Of a DNA stretch of 64,000 nt, positions 1 through 8,206 are shown one piece after another. A program made the position numbers and the translations under genes. Below the pieces are notes generated by a model that did no database searches, was not told the origin of the DNA, and saw only the letters and a list, made by a program, of their open reading frames with translations. Positions within the stretch are counted from its first letter, which is position 1. Each line of letters starts with the position of its first letter. The DNA comes from Streptococcus oralis subsp. dentisani (GTDB lineage: Bacteria; Bacillota; Bacilli; Lactobacillales; Streptococcaceae). The stretch covers positions 1 to 64,000 of the forward strand of contig NZ_NCUW01000024.1 of NCBI RefSeq assembly GCF_002096335.1, given 5' to 3'.

Positions 1-444
1 GGGATATTTCCTTCAGAGGTTGGAAAGGTTTTTTTCTATCATTTGTCTAGTCAGCTACAGTCCCTCAAAAGTTAGATTTTCCTGTTTAATTTTTTGGGGG
101 GCGGTGGGTCAATCGCTCATGCAATGTACTTCACGAAGTGATTTCGATGAGCGGGGGTTAAGTCTATTTATAGATTAAGCTTTCTGAGATACTCCCATAA
201 CTACAGAGAGTCATCATTTCCAGCTGGGATCTATAGTCAAGAGGTGTAGCTACATCCATCGTTATGATTGCTGAAGGCCTATTGTCTAAGAATATTAGCG
301 GGTAATATTACTAGTAGATTGATAAGTGACCAATTGAATTCCTTCTTACTACCTTCCCCTCTCTCTGAAAGCGTAAAACAAACTAGTCAGAAAAGCCACT
401 TTGTGGTATAATATAGAAGACTCAAAAAGAAACAGGAGAATAAT
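1..444. other. Non-coding upstream region with a compact dyad
   Basis: No plausible gene was found in this stretch. It contains a nested inverted repeat: CGCTCAT at 114-120 pairs with ATGAGCG at 147-153, and inside it ACTTC at 128-132 pairs with GAAGT at 135-139, preceded by a G-run at 105-111. It is not followed by a T-run, so it does not look like a simple terminator. The right end carries the yneF promoter. The region may be the decayed remains of a mobile repeat, but I recognise no family. Confidence 0.5.
404..412 (+). promoter_or_regulatory. Extended -10 promoter of yneF
   Basis: TATAAT at 407-412 is preceded by TGG at 404-406, giving the TGnTATAAT extended -10 that is common in streptococci. 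The -35 region is weak. The ATG of yneF follows 32 bases later with a CAGGAG ribosome site at about 432-437. Confidence 0.65.
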
Positions 445-696
445 ATGGAAATCAATCTTATTTTAGCAATTATCTTGATTGTGTTAGCTTTTCTAGGAGG
501 AGCTCTTGGAGGTATGTATTTGGTTCGTAAGCAAATCGAAAAAGAATTTGCAGACAATCCACGTTTGAACGCTGAGGCAGTTCGTGCTCTCTTGAGCGCA
601 AATGGTCAAAAACCAAGCGAAGCCAAGGTTCAACAAGTTTACCACCAAATCATCCGTCAACAAAAAGCGGCTCTTGCTAACAATAAAAAGAAATAA
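445..696 (+). CDS. yneF: YneF family (UPF0154) small membrane protein
   Basis: An 83-residue protein with one N-terminal membrane helix (about residues 3-24, a run of I, L, A and G) and a basic-acidic cytoplasmic tail. The tail has the family pattern VRKQIEKEF followed by NP-x-L-N and an alternating amphipathic C-terminus ending in several Lys. Length and layout match the UPF0154/YneF family found throughout Firmicutes. Its exact role is not known; the family is named by similarity only. It is preceded by CAGGAG eight bases before the ATG and has its own extended -10 promoter. A hairpin (AAGTCTGG pairing with CCAGACTT, about 704-731) follows, without a clear T-run. Confidence 0.85.
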   Translation: MEINLILAIILIVLAFLGGALGGMYLVRKQIEKEFADNPRLNAEAVRALLSANGQKPSEAKVQQVYHQIIRQQKAALANNKKK

Positions 697-792
697 ATAG
701 GAAAAGTCTGGGATGAAAGTTCCAGACTTCTCACTATGTTCAATAGTTCTCAAGGATAAGACTTTTTCCTTGCATTCTATTGATATTTGATT

Positions 793-909
793 ATGATTAA
801 AAGAGAGGCAGTTGCCATTCTATCAAGCTGTCTGTCCGTTCATTTAGGACAAGTAATCATGATGAACTATCAATCAGAAAAAAGACTAGAAAGAAGACTG
901 TATGGATAA
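793..909 (+). CDS. Candidate small ORF overlapping the murI start
   Basis: A 38-codon reading frame starting with ATG at 793 and ending at TAA 907-909, which overlaps the first codons of murI (ATG 902). The product would start [12 protein letters not shown] and end in a basic stretch (KRLERRLYG). No convincing ribosome site precedes the ATG. It could be a translationally coupled leader or simply an open frame by chance; I cannot tell from the sequence alone. Confidence 0.2.
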   Translation: MIKREAVAILSSCLSVHLGQVIMMNYQSEKRLERRLYG

Positions 910-1696
910 TCGACCAATTGGTTTTTTGGATTCGGGTGTCGGGGGCTTGACCGTTGTTCGTGAGCTCATGCGCCAGCTTCCCCATGAAGAAATCGTCTAT
1001 ATTGGAGATTCGGCACGGGCGCCCTATGGTCCCCGTCCTGCTGAGCAAATCCGTGAATATACTTGGCAGTTGGTCAACTTTCTCTTGACCAAGGATGTCA
1101 AAATGATTGTCATTGCTTGCAACACTGCGACTGCGGTCGTCTGGGAAGAAATCAAGGCTCAACTAGATATTCCTGTCCTAGGCGTGATTTTGCCAGGAGC
1201 TTCGGCAGCCATCAAGTCCAGTCAAGGTGGGAAAATCGGAGTCATTGGAACGCCCATGACGGTCCAATCAGACATCTACCGTCAGAAAATCCATGATCTG
1301 GATCCGGATTTACAGGTGGAGAGTTTGGCCTGTCCCAAGTTTGCTCCCTTGGTGGAGTCTGGTGCCCTGTCAACCAGTGTCACTAAGAAAGTGGTTTATG
1401 AAACCCTGCGTCCCTTGGTCGGCAAGGTGGATAGCTTGATTTTGGGTTGTACCCATTACCCACTCCTTCGCCCTATCATCCAAAATGTCATGGGACCAAA
1501 GGTTCAGCTCATCGATAGTGGGGCAGAGTGTGTACGGGATATCTCGGTTTTGCTTAACTATTTTGAAATCAATCGTAGCCGAGATGCGGGACCTCTTCAA
1601 CATCGTTTTTACACAACAGCCAATAGCCAAAGTTTTGCCCAGATTGGAGCAGAATGGCTGGAAAAAGAGATTCATGTGGAGCATGTAACTTTATGA
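902..1696 (+). CDS. murI: Glutamate racemase
   Basis: A 264-residue enzyme that interconverts L- and D-glutamate, supplying D-Glu for the second residue of the peptidoglycan stem peptide in the cytoplasm. The family signature DSGVGGLTV is at residues 10-18. The two catalytic cysteines are visible in the motifs ACNTAT (Cys73) and GCTHYP (Cys183). Length is normal for the family. The stop codon overlaps the ATG of the next gene (TTATGA, 1693), so the two are likely translationally coupled. It is the first gene of a run of overlapping genes that continues to yidD. Streptococcal annotations also use racE for this gene. Confidence 0.96.
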   Translation: MDNRPIGFLDSGVGGLTVVRELMRQLPHEEIVYIGDSARAPYGPRPAEQIREYTWQLVNFLLTKDVKMIVIACNTATAVVWEEIKAQLDIPVLGVILPGASAAIKSSQGGKIGVIGTPMTVQSDIYRQKIHDLDPDLQVESLACPKFAPLVESGALSTSVTKKVVYETLRPLVGKVDSLILGCTHYPLLRPIIQNVMGPKVQLIDSGAECVRDISVLLNYFEINRSRDAGPLQHRFYTTANSQSFAQIGAEWLEKEIHVEHVTL

Positions 1697-2664
1697 CAAA
1701 CAAAATTTATGAATACAAGGATGACCAGGACTGGTATGTCGGTGTCTGGGATGTCTATGGAGGCATCTATAGCCTTATCAAAGATCCTCTCGAGCTTGAT
1801 TTTATGGATTTAGCGCGGATTTTTCGGGACGAGGAAAATGGCTTTCCGATTACGATAACGGTGATGCGCTGGTCTTCTAACTTCCGTCTGCTCTCCTTTA
1901 TCGTTGAGATTTTAAATGCCGAAGCAGGTCGCAATCTAGAAGTCATCCAACGTCAGGGAGCTCTGCTCTTGGTTGAAAATGGAAAGCTTTTGCATGTTGA
2001 ATTGCCTAAAGAAGGAGTCGATGTAGAAGCCTTCTTTGAAACTAGCAAGGTTAGAGAAACTCTGCTCATTGCGACTCGTAACGAGGGCAAGACCAAGGAA
2101 TTCCGAGCTATCTTTGACAAGTTAGGCTACGATGTGGAAAATCTCAATGACTATCCAGATTTGCCTGAAGTAGCTGAAACAGGTATGACCTTTGAAGAAA
2201 ATGCCCGCCTCAAAGCAGAAACCATTTCCCAATTAACAGGCAAGATGGTGCTAGCAGATGACTCAGGTCTCAAAGTCGATGTCCTCGGCGGTTTGCCAGG
2301 AGTCTGGTCAGCCCGTTTTGCAGGTGTGGGAGCAACCGACCGTGAAAACAATGCCAAACTCTTGCACGAATTGGCCATGGTCTTTGAACTCAAGGACCGT
2401 TCGGCTCAATTCCACACAACCCTAGTCGTAGCTAGTCCAAACAAGGAAAGCTTGGTGGTTGAAGCTGACTGGCCAGGTTATATCAACTTTGAACCCAAGG
2501 GTGAAAATGGCTTTGGTTATGATCCGCTCTTCCTTGTGGGAGAGACAGGTAAGTCAGCAGCTGAATTAACCCTTGAAGAAAAAAATAGCCAATCCCACCG
2601 TGCCTTAGCCGTTAAGAAACTTTTGGAGGTATTTCCATCATGGCAAAGCAAACCATCATTGTAA
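1693..2664 (+). CDS. rdgB: XTP/dITP pyrophosphatase (HAM1/RdgB) with N-terminal extension
   Basis: A 323-residue protein when started at ATG 1693, which overlaps the murI stop; an upstream frame opening exists at 1654 but lies inside murI. The C-terminal 200 residues are a HAM1/RdgB non-canonical purine NTP pyrophosphatase. That domain begins at about residue 124 with [11 protein letters not shown], and the nucleotide-binding ADDSGL motif follows at about residue 193. It removes ITP and XTP from the nucleotide pool. The first roughly 120 residues are an extra domain absent from B. subtilis or E. coli RdgB; this long form is usual in streptococci, and its role is not known to me. It overlaps the following phosphoesterase gene by 25 bases. 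Confidence 0.93.
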   Translation: MTNKIYEYKDDQDWYVGVWDVYGGIYSLIKDPLELDFMDLARIFRDEENGFPITITVMRWSSNFRLLSFIVEILNAEAGRNLEVIQRQGALLLVENGKLLHVELPKEGVDVEAFFETSKVRETLLIATRNEGKTKEFRAIFDKLGYDVENLNDYPDLPEVAETGMTFEENARLKAETISQLTGKMVLADDSGLKVDVLGGLPGVWSARFAGVGATDRENNAKLLHELAMVFELKDRSAQFHTTLVVASPNKESLVVEADWPGYINFEPKGENGFGYDPLFLVGETGKSAAELTLEEKNSQSHRALAVKKLLEVFPSWQSKPSL

Positions 2665-3161
2665 TGAGTGATTCCCATGGCGATAGCTTGATTGTGGAAG
2701 AAATTCGTGATCGTTATCTGGGGAAAGTTGATGCCATTTTTCACGATGGTGACTCAGAACTCCGTCCAGACTCTCCGCTCTGGGAAGGCATTCATGTCGT
2801 CAAAGGAAATATGGACTTTTATGCTGGCTACCCAGAACGGTTGGTGACTCAACTTGGTCCCACTAAGATCATCCAGACGCATGGACACTTGTTTGACATC
2901 AATTTCAACTTTCAAAAGTTGGACTACTGGGCTCAGGAAGAAGATGCCGATATCTGTCTCTATGGTCACTTGCATGTGCCAAATGCTTGGATGGAAGGCA
3001 AGACTCTTTTTCTAAATCCAGGCTCCATCAGCCAACCACGAGGGACTATCAGAGAATGTCTCTATGCTCGAGTGGAGATTGATGACAGCTATTTTAAAGT
3101 AGACTTTTTGACACGTGACCATGAGGTTTATCCAGGCTTGTCCAAGGAGTTTGCTCGATGA
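2640..3161 (+). CDS. YfcE/MJ0936-type metallophosphoesterase
   Basis: A 173-residue calcineurin-like phosphoesterase of the YfcE/MJ0936 family. The metal-binding signatures are visible in order: SDSHGD (residues 10-15), HDGD (about 35-38), KGNMD (about 58-62), THGH (about 81-84) and GHLH (about 104-107). These residues hold two divalent metals that hydrolyse phosphodiesters; the physiological substrate is not established. It sits between rdgB (25-base overlap) and cbpB (ATGA overlap of 4 bases), so it is cotranscribed with them. Confidence 0.9.
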   Translation: MAKQTIIVMSDSHGDSLIVEEIRDRYLGKVDAIFHDGDSELRPDSPLWEGIHVVKGNMDFYAGYPERLVTQLGPTKIIQTHGHLFDINFNFQKLDYWAQEEDADICLYGHLHVPNAWMEGKTLFLNPGSISQPRGTIRECLYARVEIDDSYFKVDFLTRDHEVYPGLSKEFAR

Positions 3162-3619
3162 TTGCCAAGGAATTTGAAGCATTTTTATTGGAGCAGGAAG
3201 AGACTTTTCTTACCCCTGCTGAGAATCTAGCAGCCTTGATTGATACCCATAACGCTGACCATGCAATTTTGGTGCTGAGCCAAATCACCTATACCCGTAT
3301 CCCTGTTGTGACCTTTGACAAACGCTTTGTTGGAACCATTGGTCTGAGGGACATTTTGGCTTATCAAATGGAGCAAGGTTTGACGGATGAGCAGATGGCA
3401 ACGACAGACATCGTCAATATGACCAAGACAGATGTGGCAGTCGTCGCTCCAGACTATAACATCACAGAGGTCCTCCATAAACTGGTGGATGAACCCTTCT
3501 TGCCAGTGGTAGATGGTGAAGGAATTTTCCAAGGAATCATCACGCGCAAGTCCATCCTCAAGGCTGTCAATGCCCTTTTGCATGACTTTAGTAAGGAATA
3601 TGAGATTCGATGCAAATGA
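3158..3619 (+). CDS. cbpB: Tandem CBS domain protein, c-di-AMP-binding CbpB/DarB type
   Basis: A 153-residue protein with two CBS domains (about residues 18-80 and 85-145) and a short N-terminal helix. The second domain ends with the typical pattern FLPVVDGEGIFQGIITRKSIL. In Firmicutes this family (CbpB, DarB) binds cyclic di-AMP, and the free form stimulates the (p)ppGpp synthetase Rel. The name cbpB here does not mean choline-binding protein B. It starts in a 4-base overlap with the phosphoesterase, and its stop overlaps the start of the XerD-like gene. The family assignment rests on length and context as well as on the CBS folds. Confidence 0.82.
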   Translation: MIAKEFEAFLLEQEETFLTPAENLAALIDTHNADHAILVLSQITYTRIPVVTFDKRFVGTIGLRDILAYQMEQGLTDEQMATTDIVNMTKTDVAVVAPDYNITEVLHKLVDEPFLPVVDGEGIFQGIITRKSILKAVNALLHDFSKEYEIRCK

Positions 3620-4350
3620 GAGATAGGATTTCAGACTTTTTAGAGGAAAAACAGGGCTTGTCTGCCAATTCCAAGCAGTCCTATAAGTATGATCTGGAGC
3701 AATTTTTAGACATTGTGGGTGAGCGGATTTTTGAGACCAGTCTTAAGATTTACCAAGGCCAGCTAGCCAATCTAAAAATTAGCGCCCAGAAGCGAAAACT
3801 TTCGGCCTGTAACCAATTTCTCTACTTTCTCTATCAAACAGGAGAGGTGGACAGTTTTTACCGCTTGGAATTAGCCAAACAAGCTGAAAAGAAGACCGAA
3901 AAGCCAGAACTGTTAGACCTAGAGTCTTTTTGGCAAGAAAGTGATTATCCAGAGGGGCGCTTGCTGGCACTCTTAATCCTAGAAATGGGACTCTTGCCTA
4001 GCGAGATTTTAGCTCTCAAGGTTGCGGATATCAATCTGGATTTTCAGGTGTTGCGAATCAACAAGGCTTCCCAACAGAGGATTGTCACTATTCCCATGAC
4101 CTTGCTTTCAGAATTGAAACCCTTGATGGGCCAGACCTATCTTTTTGAAAGGGGAGGGAAAGCCTATTCTCGTCAGTGGGCCTTTCGTCAGCTAGAATCT
4201 TTTGTCAAGGAGAAAGGTTTCCCAGCCTTATCAGCCCAAGCCTTGCGGGAACAGTTCATTCTAAGACAAATAGAAAACAAGGTCGATTTGTACGAAATAG
4301 CAAAAAAATTAGGATTAAAAACAGTTCTGACCTTAGAAAAATATAGATAA
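3616..4350 (+). CDS. xerD: XerD-like tyrosine recombinase family protein (degenerate active site)
   Basis: A 244-residue protein when started at ATG 3616, overlapping the cbpB stop; an ATG at 3610 is also in frame. An N-terminal SAM-like core-binding domain (residues 1-95) is followed by a C-terminal catalytic-like domain ending in the tyrosine context LEKYR. The usual arginine after GLR is not there (the sequence reads GLLPSEIL), and the HxLRH box is replaced by SAQALREQF, so the normal RHRY catalytic set is incomplete. Streptococci encode this shortened XerD-like protein next to scpAB, and their true dif recombinase is XerS. Enzyme activity is therefore doubtful. Confidence 0.85.
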   Translation: MRDRISDFLEEKQGLSANSKQSYKYDLEQFLDIVGERIFETSLKIYQGQLANLKISAQKRKLSACNQFLYFLYQTGEVDSFYRLELAKQAEKKTEKPELLDLESFWQESDYPEGRLLALLILEMGLLPSEILALKVADINLDFQVLRINKASQQRIVTIPMTLLSELKPLMGQTYLFERGGKAYSRQWAFRQLESFVKEKGFPALSAQALREQFILRQIENKVDLYEIAKKLGLKTVLTLEKYR

Positions 4351-5078
4351 TGGATATTAAATTAAAAGATTTTGAAGGGCCACTGGACTTGCTCTTGCAC
4401 TTGGTTTCCAAGTATCAGATGGATATTTACGATGTGCCCATTACGGAAGTCATCGAACAGTATCTAGCCTATGTCTCAACCCTGCAGGCTATGCGTCTGG
4501 AAGTGACTGGTGAGTATATGGTCATGGCCAGTCAGTTGATGCTCATCAAGAGCCGCAAACTCCTTCCAAAGGTAGCAGAAGTGACAGATTTGGAGGATGA
4601 CCTGGAGCAGGATCTTCTCTCCCAAATCGAAGAATACCGCAAATTCAAGCTCTTGGGTGAGCACTTGGAGGCCAAGCACCAAGATCGGGCCCAGTACTAT
4701 TCCAAAGCGCCGACAGAGTTGATCTACGAAGATGCGGAGCTTGTGCATGATAGGACGACCATTGACCTCTTTTTGGCTTTTTCTAATATCCTAGCCAAGA
4801 AAAAAGAGGAGTTCGCTCAGAACCATACGACCATCTTGCGGGATGAGTATAAGATTGAGGACATGATGTCCATCGTAAAAGAGTCCTTGGCTGGCCGAGA
4901 CCAGTTGCGCTTGCAGGATTTGTTCAAAGAAGCCCAAAATATCCAAGAGGTCATTACCCTCTTTCTGGCAACCCTAGAGTTAATCAAAACCCAAGAACTG
5001 ATCCTTGTTCAAGAGGAGAGTTTCGGAGATATCTATCTCATGGAAAAGAAGGAAGAAAGTCAAGAGGCACAAAGCTAG
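4350..5078 (+). CDS. scpA: Segregation and condensation protein A
   Basis: A 242-residue kleisin that links the SMC heads and binds ScpB in the bacterial condensin. The family N-terminus is clear ([15 protein letters not shown], residues 4-18, then the YDVPITEV segment). A central acidic stretch (about 85-100) and a C-terminal winged-helix region follow. Its first base overlaps the TAA of the XerD-like gene. It lies directly upstream of scpB, as in most Firmicutes. Confidence 0.96.
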   Translation: MDIKLKDFEGPLDLLLHLVSKYQMDIYDVPITEVIEQYLAYVSTLQAMRLEVTGEYMVMASQLMLIKSRKLLPKVAEVTDLEDDLEQDLLSQIEEYRKFKLLGEHLEAKHQDRAQYYSKAPTELIYEDAELVHDRTTIDLFLAFSNILAKKKEEFAQNHTTILRDEYKIEDMMSIVKESLAGRDQLRLQDLFKEAQNIQEVITLFLATLELIKTQELILVQEESFGDIYLMEKKEESQEAQS

Positions 5079-5096
5079 ACTTGATAGAGAGGAAAG

Positions 5097-5666
5097 ATGA
5101 GTACTTTAGCAGAAATAGAAGCGCTCTTGTTTGTAGCAGGTGAAGATGGGATTCGAGTCCGACAGTTGGCTGAACTCCTATCACTTCCACCGACAGGCAT
5201 CCAGCAGAGTTTAGAAAAATTAGCCCAAAAGTATGAAAAAGACCAAGAGTCGAGCTTGTCCCTGATTGAGACAGGGGGCGCTTACAGATTGGTGACCAAG
5301 CCTCAATTTGCAGCGATTTTAAAGGAATACTCCAAAGCTCCCATCAACCAGAGTCTGTCTCGGGCTGCCCTTGAGACCTTGTCCATCATTGCCTACAAGC
5401 AGCCCATTACGCGGATAGAAATTGATGCCATCCGTGGGGTTAACTCGAGTGGGGCCTTGGCAAAGTTGCAGGCCTTTGACTTGATACGAGAAGACGGAAA
5501 AAAAGAAGTGTTGGGGCGCCCCAACCTCTATGTGACTACGGATTATTTCCTAGATTACATGGGAATTAACCATTTGGAAGAATTACCAGTGATTGATGAG
5601 CTTGAGATTCAAGCCCAAGAAAGCCAATTATTTGGTGAAAGGATAGAAGAAGATGAGAATCAATAA
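5097..5666 (+). CDS. scpB: Segregation and condensation protein B
   Basis: A 189-residue protein made of two winged-helix domains that dimerises and clamps ScpA on the SMC complex. The beginning [17 protein letters not shown] and the second-domain segment [15 protein letters not shown]-x-x-IRGV (about 100-120) are family hallmarks. It starts 18 bases after scpA with GAGAGGAAAG as ribosome site, and its last 14 bases overlap rluB. Cotranscription with scpA fits joint assembly of the complex. Confidence 0.96.
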   Translation: MSTLAEIEALLFVAGEDGIRVRQLAELLSLPPTGIQQSLEKLAQKYEKDQESSLSLIETGGAYRLVTKPQFAAILKEYSKAPINQSLSRAALETLSIIAYKQPITRIEIDAIRGVNSSGALAKLQAFDLIREDGKKEVLGRPNLYVTTDYFLDYMGINHLEELPVIDELEIQAQESQLFGERIEEDENQ

Positions 5667-6375
5667 ATATATTGCCCACGCAGGTGTGGCCAGTAGGAGA
5701 AAAGCAGAAGAGTTGATCAAGCAAGGCTTGGTGACGGTCAACGGCCAAGTGGTGCGTGAACTAGCAACGACCATCAAGGCTGGTGATAAGGTTGAAGTTG
5801 AAGGCCAACCTATCTATAACGAAGAAAAGGTCTACTATCTTCTCAATAAACCCCGCGGAGTGATTTCTAGTGTGACAGATGACAAGGGACGCAAGACGGT
5901 TGTTGACCTCTTGCCCAATGTCAAAGAGCGCATCTACCCAGTGGGACGTTTGGACTGGGATACATCTGGTGTCTTGATTTTGACCAATGATGGGGATTTT
6001 ACGGATGAAATGATTCACCCGCGTAATGAGATTGACAAGGTCTATGTCGCGCGTGTTAAAGGTGTGGCCAACAAAGAAAATCTCCGTCCCTTGACCCGTG
6101 GCCTTGAGATTGATGGCAAGAAAACCAAGCCTGCTGTCTATGAGATTCTCAAAGTGGATCCAGTCAAAAATCGCTCAGTAGTGCAGTTGACCATCCATGA
6201 AGGGCGTAACCATCAGGTTAAAAAAATGTTTGAAGCCGTCGGTCTCCAAGTGGACAAGTTGTCTCGGACTCGTTTTGGACACTTAGATTTGACAGGCCTT
6301 CGTCCAGGTGAATCCCGTCGTCTTAACAAAAAAGAAATCAGCCAACTGCATACTATGGCTGTAACCAAGAAATAA
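5653..6375 (+). CDS. rluB: 23S rRNA pseudouridine synthase, RluB type
   Basis: A 240-residue RsuA/RluB family pseudouridine synthase. An N-terminal S4 RNA-binding domain (residues 1-50) is followed by the catalytic domain. The catalytic aspartate lies in GRLDWDTSG (Asp101), and LNKPRGV at about 64-70 is also typical. It modifies a uridine in helix 89 of 23S rRNA if it matches B. subtilis RluB. It overlaps scpB by 14 bases, and its stop codon overlaps the yidD start by one base. Confidence 0.93.
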   Translation: MRINKYIAHAGVASRRKAEELIKQGLVTVNGQVVRELATTIKAGDKVEVEGQPIYNEEKVYYLLNKPRGVISSVTDDKGRKTVVDLLPNVKERIYPVGRLDWDTSGVLILTNDGDFTDEMIHPRNEIDKVYVARVKGVANKENLRPLTRGLEIDGKKTKPAVYEILKVDPVKNRSVVQLTIHEGRNHQVKKMFEAVGLQVDKLSRTRFGHLDLTGLRPGESRRLNKKEISQLHTMAVTKK

Positions 6376-6626
6376 TGAAACGAATCTTAATAGCGCCAGT
6401 TCGCTTTTACCAACGCTTTATCTCACCAGTCTTTCCACCCTCTTGTCGTTTTGAGCCCACTTGTTCCAACTACATGATTGAAGCTATTGAAAAACATGGC
6501 TTCAAGGGAGTTTTGATGGGCTTAGCTCGGATTTTACGTTGCCACCCTTGGTCGAAAATAGGCAAGGATCCTGTGCCAGACCACTTTTCACTCAAACGAA
6601 ATCATAAACAAAAAGAATCAGCCTGA
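6375..6626 (+). CDS. yidD: Membrane protein insertion efficiency factor YidD
   Basis: An 83-residue YidD (UPF0161) protein. The conserved pattern YQRFISP followed by CRFEPTCS-Y-x-x-A-I (residues 12-37) and the C-terminal CHPW motif (about 57-60) is complete. It is thought to be a peripheral membrane protein assisting YidC-type insertion. The start ATG shares a base with the rluB TAA (TAATG). A terminator hairpin overlaps the end of the gene, closing the operon. Confidence 0.93.
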   Translation: MKRILIAPVRFYQRFISPVFPPSCRFEPTCSNYMIEAIEKHGFKGVLMGLARILRCHPWSKIGKDPVPDHFSLKRNHKQKESA

Positions 6627-6636
6627 TTCTTTTTTG
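6608..6636 (+). terminator. Terminator after yidD
   Basis: AAAGAATCA and TGATTCTTT form a short stem with loop GCC, followed by TTTTTGTA. It overlaps the last codons of yidD and ends the murI-to-yidD run. Confidence 0.85.
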
Positions 6637-6728
6637 TATACTTTAGAAAGGAAGTTGGCAGATTAAGATTTTCACTATCCTTCTCCTATAAAAAGTGGTA
6701 AAATGGAGGACAGAAAGAAGGAACTGAT

Positions 6729-7793
6729 ATGACAACATTATTTTCAAAAATCAAAGAAGTAACAGAACTTGCTGCGATCTCAGGTCATGAAGCGCCTGTT
6801 CGTGCCTATCTCCGTGAAAAGTTGACTCCGCATGTGGATGAAGTTGTGACAGATGGCTTGGGCGGTATTTTCGGGATTAAACATTCAGAAGCTACCGATG
6901 CGCCCCGTGTTTTAGTCGCTTCTCATATGGACGAAGTTGGCTTTATGGTCAGCGAGATTAAGCCAGATGGAACCTTCCGTGTCGTTGAAATCGGTGGCTG
7001 GAATCCTATGGTAGTTAGCAGCCAACGCTTTAAACTCTTTACTCGTGATGGTCGTGAAATTCCCATGATTTCAGGATCTGTTCCACCACATTTGACTCGT
7101 GGAAAGGGCGGACCAACCATGCCAGCTATTTCAGATATCGTCTTTGATGGTGGCTTTGCGGATAAGGCTGAGGCAGAAAGCTTTGGCATCCGTCCTGGTG
7201 ATACTATCGTACCAGATAGTTCAGCAATCTTGACAGCCAATGAAAAAAATATCATCTCAAAAGCTTGGGATAACCGCTATGGGGTCCTTATGGTTAGTGA
7301 GCTAGCAGAAGCTCTTTCAGGTCAAAAACTCGGAAATGAACTCTATCTTGGTGCTAATGTCCAAGAAGAAGTGGGTCTCCGTGGCGCACACACTTCAACA
7401 ACTAAGTTTGACCCAGAAGTCTTTCTTGCAGTTGACTGTTCACCTGCTGGTGATGTTTATGGCGGCCAAGGCAAGGTTGGGGACGGTACCTTGATTCGTT
7501 TTTACGATCCAGGTCATTTGCTTCTCCCAGGTATGAAGGATTTCCTTTTGACAACGGCTGAAGAAGCTGGTATCAAGTACCAATACTACTGTGGTAAAGG
7601 CGGAACGGATGCAGGTGCAGCTCATCTGAAAAATGGTGGTGTTCCATCAACAACTATCGGTGTTTGCGCTCGTTATATCCATTCTCACCAGACCCTCTAC
7701 GCTATGGATGACTTTTTAGAAGCTCAAGCTTTCTTGCAAGCCTTAGTGAAAAAATTGGATCGTTCAACAGTTGATTTGATTAAAAATTATTAA
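6729..7793 (+). CDS. pepA: Glutamyl aminopeptidase PepA (M42 family)
   Basis: A 354-residue M42 metallo-aminopeptidase that removes N-terminal Glu or Asp (and some other residues) in the cytoplasm. Visible metal and catalytic motifs are ASHMDEVG (about 59-66), WDNRYG (about 180-185), the double glutamate in VQEEVGLRGA (about 210-219), DCSP (about 237-240) and GGTDAGA (about 290-296). The family length is usual. GAAGGAAC precedes the ATG. It has its own promoter region after the yidD terminator and is followed 21 bases later by a small immunity-type gene. Confidence 0.95.
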   Translation: MTTLFSKIKEVTELAAISGHEAPVRAYLREKLTPHVDEVVTDGLGGIFGIKHSEATDAPRVLVASHMDEVGFMVSEIKPDGTFRVVEIGGWNPMVVSSQRFKLFTRDGREIPMISGSVPPHLTRGKGGPTMPAISDIVFDGGFADKAEAESFGIRPGDTIVPDSSAILTANEKNIISKAWDNRYGVLMVSELAEALSGQKLGNELYLGANVQEEVGLRGAHTSTTKFDPEVFLAVDCSPAGDVYGGQGKVGDGTLIRFYDPGHLLLPGMKDFLLTTAEEAGIKYQYYCGKGGTDAGAAHLKNGGVPSTTIGVCARYIHSHQTLYAMDDFLEAQAFLQALVKKLDRSTVDLIKNY

Positions 7794-7814
7794 AGAATAA
7801 GAGAGGTGAGCGAA

Positions 7815-8111
7815 ATGACAGAACCAAACCTAGAAAGCCTTATAAAAGATCTCTATAATCATGCCCGTCAAAGCTTGAGTGATGAGTTAGTCGCCGCTCT
7901 CCTAGAGACTGCTAAAAAACTACCTACTACAAACGAGCAATTACTAGCAGTCCGTCTCTCAGGCCTGGTCAATCTTGAACTGTTCAGAAATCCCAAACAC
8001 CCAGCACCTGAATTGATCAACTTAGCTCGCTTTATCAAAAGAGAAGAAGCCAAGTACAGAGGAACCGCAGTTTCTGCTATTATGTTTGGGGAACTCTTTA
8101 AAATGCTTTGA
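7815..8111 (+). CDS. Bacteriocin immunity protein, enterocin A immunity type
   Basis: A 98-residue all-helical protein matching the enterocin-A-immunity family (PF08951): LYNHARQSLSDELVAALLETA at the start, NPKHPAPELINLARFI in the middle, then a helix with KYRGTAVSAIMFGELFK. Such proteins sit on the inner face of the membrane and protect against class IIa pediocin-like bacteriocins by blocking the opened mannose PTS receptor. The ATG at 7815 is chosen because GAGAGG at 7801-7806 is well spaced; an in-frame GTG at 7806 overlaps that site. No bacteriocin gene is adjacent, so it looks like an orphan immunity gene. Confidence 0.8.
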   Translation: MTEPNLESLIKDLYNHARQSLSDELVAALLETAKKLPTTNEQLLAVRLSGLVNLELFRNPKHPAPELINLARFIKREEAKYRGTAVSAIMFGELFKML

Positions 8112-8141
8112 TTCCATTGTGAATCAAAGCATTTTTTATAC
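8102..8141 (+). terminator. Terminator after the orphan immunity gene
   Basis: A long perfect stem, ATGCTTTGATTC pairing with GAATCAAAGCAT, with a short loop and then TTTTTTA. It begins inside the last codons of the gene. Confidence 0.9.
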
Positions 8142-8167
8142 GTCAGAAAAGCCATTCTTGATTAAGA

Positions 8168-8204
8168 GACGAAAAAACCACCTAGGTCAAGGTGGCTTCT
8201 TGTT
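8168..8204 (-). terminator. Terminator of nptA (minus strand)
   Basis: Read on the minus strand, AAGCCACCTTG pairs with AGGTGGTTTT around a short loop and is followed by a U-rich run. It converges with the plus-strand terminator at 8102-8141. Confidence 0.8.
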
Positions 8205-8206
8205 TA

